Below are positions 63,244 to 64,000 of a stretch of 64,000 nt of DNA, piece by piece. The stretch spans positions 1 to 64,000 of the forward strand of contig CAVOJU010000027.1 in assembly GCA_963696315.1 (NCBI GenBank). Direction: 5' to 3'. How positions within the stretch are numbered: position 1 is the stretch's first letter; each line of letters begins with the position of its first letter. The position numbers were made by a program, and so were the translations under genes. A model generated the notes under the pieces. That model saw only the letters and a program-made list of their open reading frames with translations. It was not told the origin of the DNA and did no database searches. This DNA is from CAWKEY01 sp963696315 (GTDB lineage Bacteria > Pseudomonadota > Gammaproteobacteria > Methylococcales > Methylomonadaceae).

Positions 63244-63381
63244 TCAGTCGGTGATTTCTTCAGGGTTGATACCCGACATCAGACAGGCTTGGTTTTTGAT
63301 GGCATCGGCAAGTCCTTCCTCGGGAATATCCCAAGTCAGCACCTCGTCGGTTGCATCGAGTAGAAAGTTTAGAAAGTTCAT
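63244..63381 (-). CDS. Small acidic protein (45 aa), plasmid type
   Basis: The ORF MNFLNFLLDATDEVLTWDIP continues to GINPEEITD and ends in TGA at 63244-63246. AAGGAGA lies at good distance before ATG 63381. It is highly acidic with one Trp and one Cys. It follows a 55-aa membrane protein gene with a 12-bp gap, suggesting an operon of small genes upstream of ardB. No function is recognised. Confidence 0.6.
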   Translation of the reverse strand: MNFLNFLLDATDEVLTWDIPEEGLADAIKNQACLMSGINPEEITD

Positions 63382-63393
63382 GGAAAGTTCTCC

Positions 63394-63561
63394 TTATTGG
63401 TATTGAATGAAAAACCAGACGACACCGCCCAGAACGAGAAGCGGGATTAACAACAGCGGGAACAGATAAGCCAGAAGCGTCAGACCAAATACCCCGACCA
63501 GTCTGGTGGTGTTAAACGCAAGGCAAAGCAGGCAGATAACAAATGCGGTAACTACAAACAT
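63394..63561 (-). CDS. Small two-helix membrane protein (55 aa)
   Basis: ATG 63561 follows AGAGGA. The product is almost entirely hydrophobic: helix 1 about residues 2-16 (FVVTAFVICLLCLAF), a short loop NTTR, then two further hydrophobic stretches to VVWFFIQYQ. It resembles small inner membrane proteins of mobile elements. It lies 12 bp before the acidic 45-aa gene. Confidence 0.6.
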   Translation of the reverse strand: MFVVTAFVICLLCLAFNTTRLVGVFGLTLLAYLFPLLLIPLLVLGGVVWFFIQYQ

Positions 63562-63688
63562 AAGATTCCTCTTGTTTGGGATTGGAGGTTTTGCGTAGGC
63601 GCTTCATCGAGAAGCAGAAAAGCCCTTATTCATGCCTTAGGGGGTGAGCATATGGAGCGACCCTTGAAGGGTATTTCATATAAGATGG

Positions 63689-63883
63689 TCAAAGCGGCGC
63701 AAGGTTGAAATGAGCGCAGGTCAGCTCCAAGGCAAATTGCTCGGCCTCGGCCCTGGTCATGCCCGCTTCAAATTCGGCGATACCGGCGCGTTCCTCAAAA
63801 TATTCGCGGGCGTCGATGTCCAGGGTCTCGACAAACTGTTTAACGGCCTGACTGAGCGGCTCAGGATGGGGGTTTTGGTTCAT
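63689..63883 (-). CDS. Small conserved plasmid/ICE-type protein (64 aa)
   Basis: The ORF MNQNPHPEPLSQAVKQFVET continues with EERAGIAEFEAGMTRAEAEQ and ends HFNLAPL. The EERAGIAEFEAG-MTRAEAE pattern is common to short ORFs in plasmids and integrative elements and may be a DNA-binding or toxin-like helix pair, but no function is known. GAGGC lies about 11 bases before ATG 63883. Confidence 0.6.
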   Translation of the reverse strand: MNQNPHPEPLSQAVKQFVETLDIDAREYFEERAGIAEFEAGMTRAEAEQFALELTCAHFNLAPL

Positions 63884-63898
63884 GGTTTGTGTGCCTCA

Positions 63899-64000
63899 CT
63901 ATGAATGAAGGGTGATAGGGGGTTTTGTTACGATGGCTTTGTGATTGGATTTTCGAGCAGTTGCAGCGCTATTCGGCTGGTGCATATTCTGGCTCAACCT
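63899..64000 (-). CDS. Possible partial protein running out of the window
   Basis: An open minus-strand frame enters from the right edge (RLSQNMHQPNSAATARKSNH) and ends ITLHS-TAG at 63899-63901, shortly before the 64-aa gene. With only 33 codons visible, it may be the end of a mobile-element gene or chance. Confidence 0.25.
   Translation of the reverse strand, partial: RLSQNMHQPNSAATARKSNHKAIVTKPPITLHS

Noticed and set aside
1..64000. CRISPR arrays, rRNA genes, prophage or a replication origin
   Set aside because: No regularly spaced repeats, rRNA segments, phage structural genes or dnaA-box clusters were seen.

Overview
The window looks like chromosome from a gammaproteobacterium of about 50% GC, probably a type I methanotroph or a close relative (Methylococcales). 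This rests on several things together: a zwf-edd-eda Entner-Doudoroff operon beside citrate synthase, a cytochrome cd1 nitrite reductase locus, a TIGR04073-type exported protein, TIGR04282/TIGR04283 glycosyltransferases and gammaproteobacterial-style core proteins. No pmo, mxa or xoxF gene is in view, so the assignment is an inference.

Layout. 1-9.5 kb: end of a probable thymidine phosphorylase gene, a frameshifted PRPP synthetase, an L,D-transpeptidase lipoprotein, a frameshifted sbcC without sbcD, a TIGR04073 protein and tex. 9.7-15.9 kb: a 1289-aa PilZ/DUF1631/GGDEF/EAL protein and an nfeD-slipin operon. 15.9-24.3 kb, minus strand: a nitrite reductase locus in the order porin, cd1 reductase, cytochrome c, nirC, [HNH nuclease and yefM-yoeB], nirF, D, L, G, H. 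The porin, nirF and nirH carry reading-frame breaks. 24.5-30.1 kb, minus strand: zwf-edd-eda and gltA. 30.1-31.2 kb: a strong promoter, a long palindromic leader, a 57-aa membrane protein and a cysteine-rich secreted protein.

31.3-35.2 kb is a three-level nest of insertion sequences: an IS66-like element with a perfect 8-bp target duplication, split by an ISKra4-family element, itself split by an IS1595-family element. A second, unnested copy of the IS66-like element lies at 60.9-62.6 kb. Then come a secreted DUF2380-like protein, lpxD, a second small membrane protein, a minimal iscR-iscS-iscA operon, a lone HME-RND pump and a cluster of two glycosyltransferases, a sterol-desaturase-like hydroxylase and a SWIM/SNF2 helicase (44.2-49.7 kb). 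49.8-53.4 kb is a debris zone around tRNA-Leu(UAA): a malate/lactate dehydrogenase pseudogene, a 207-bp MITE with IS1595-type ends and a perfect 8-bp duplication, an IS630 element, a FemAB-like gene and a DUF938 fragment. 53.5-60.8 kb holds a transketolase-family enzyme and an iorAB molybdenum hydroxylase with XdhC and MocA-type maturation factors. From 62.6 kb an ardB/klcA antirestriction gene and small plasmid-type ORFs suggest the edge of a plasmid or integrative element.

Caution: at least eight single-base frame breaks occur in this window, in chromosomal and IS genes alike. Some may be sequencing errors. They are marked individually because the biological reading (decay of the nitrite-reduction locus, dead IS copies) depends on them.
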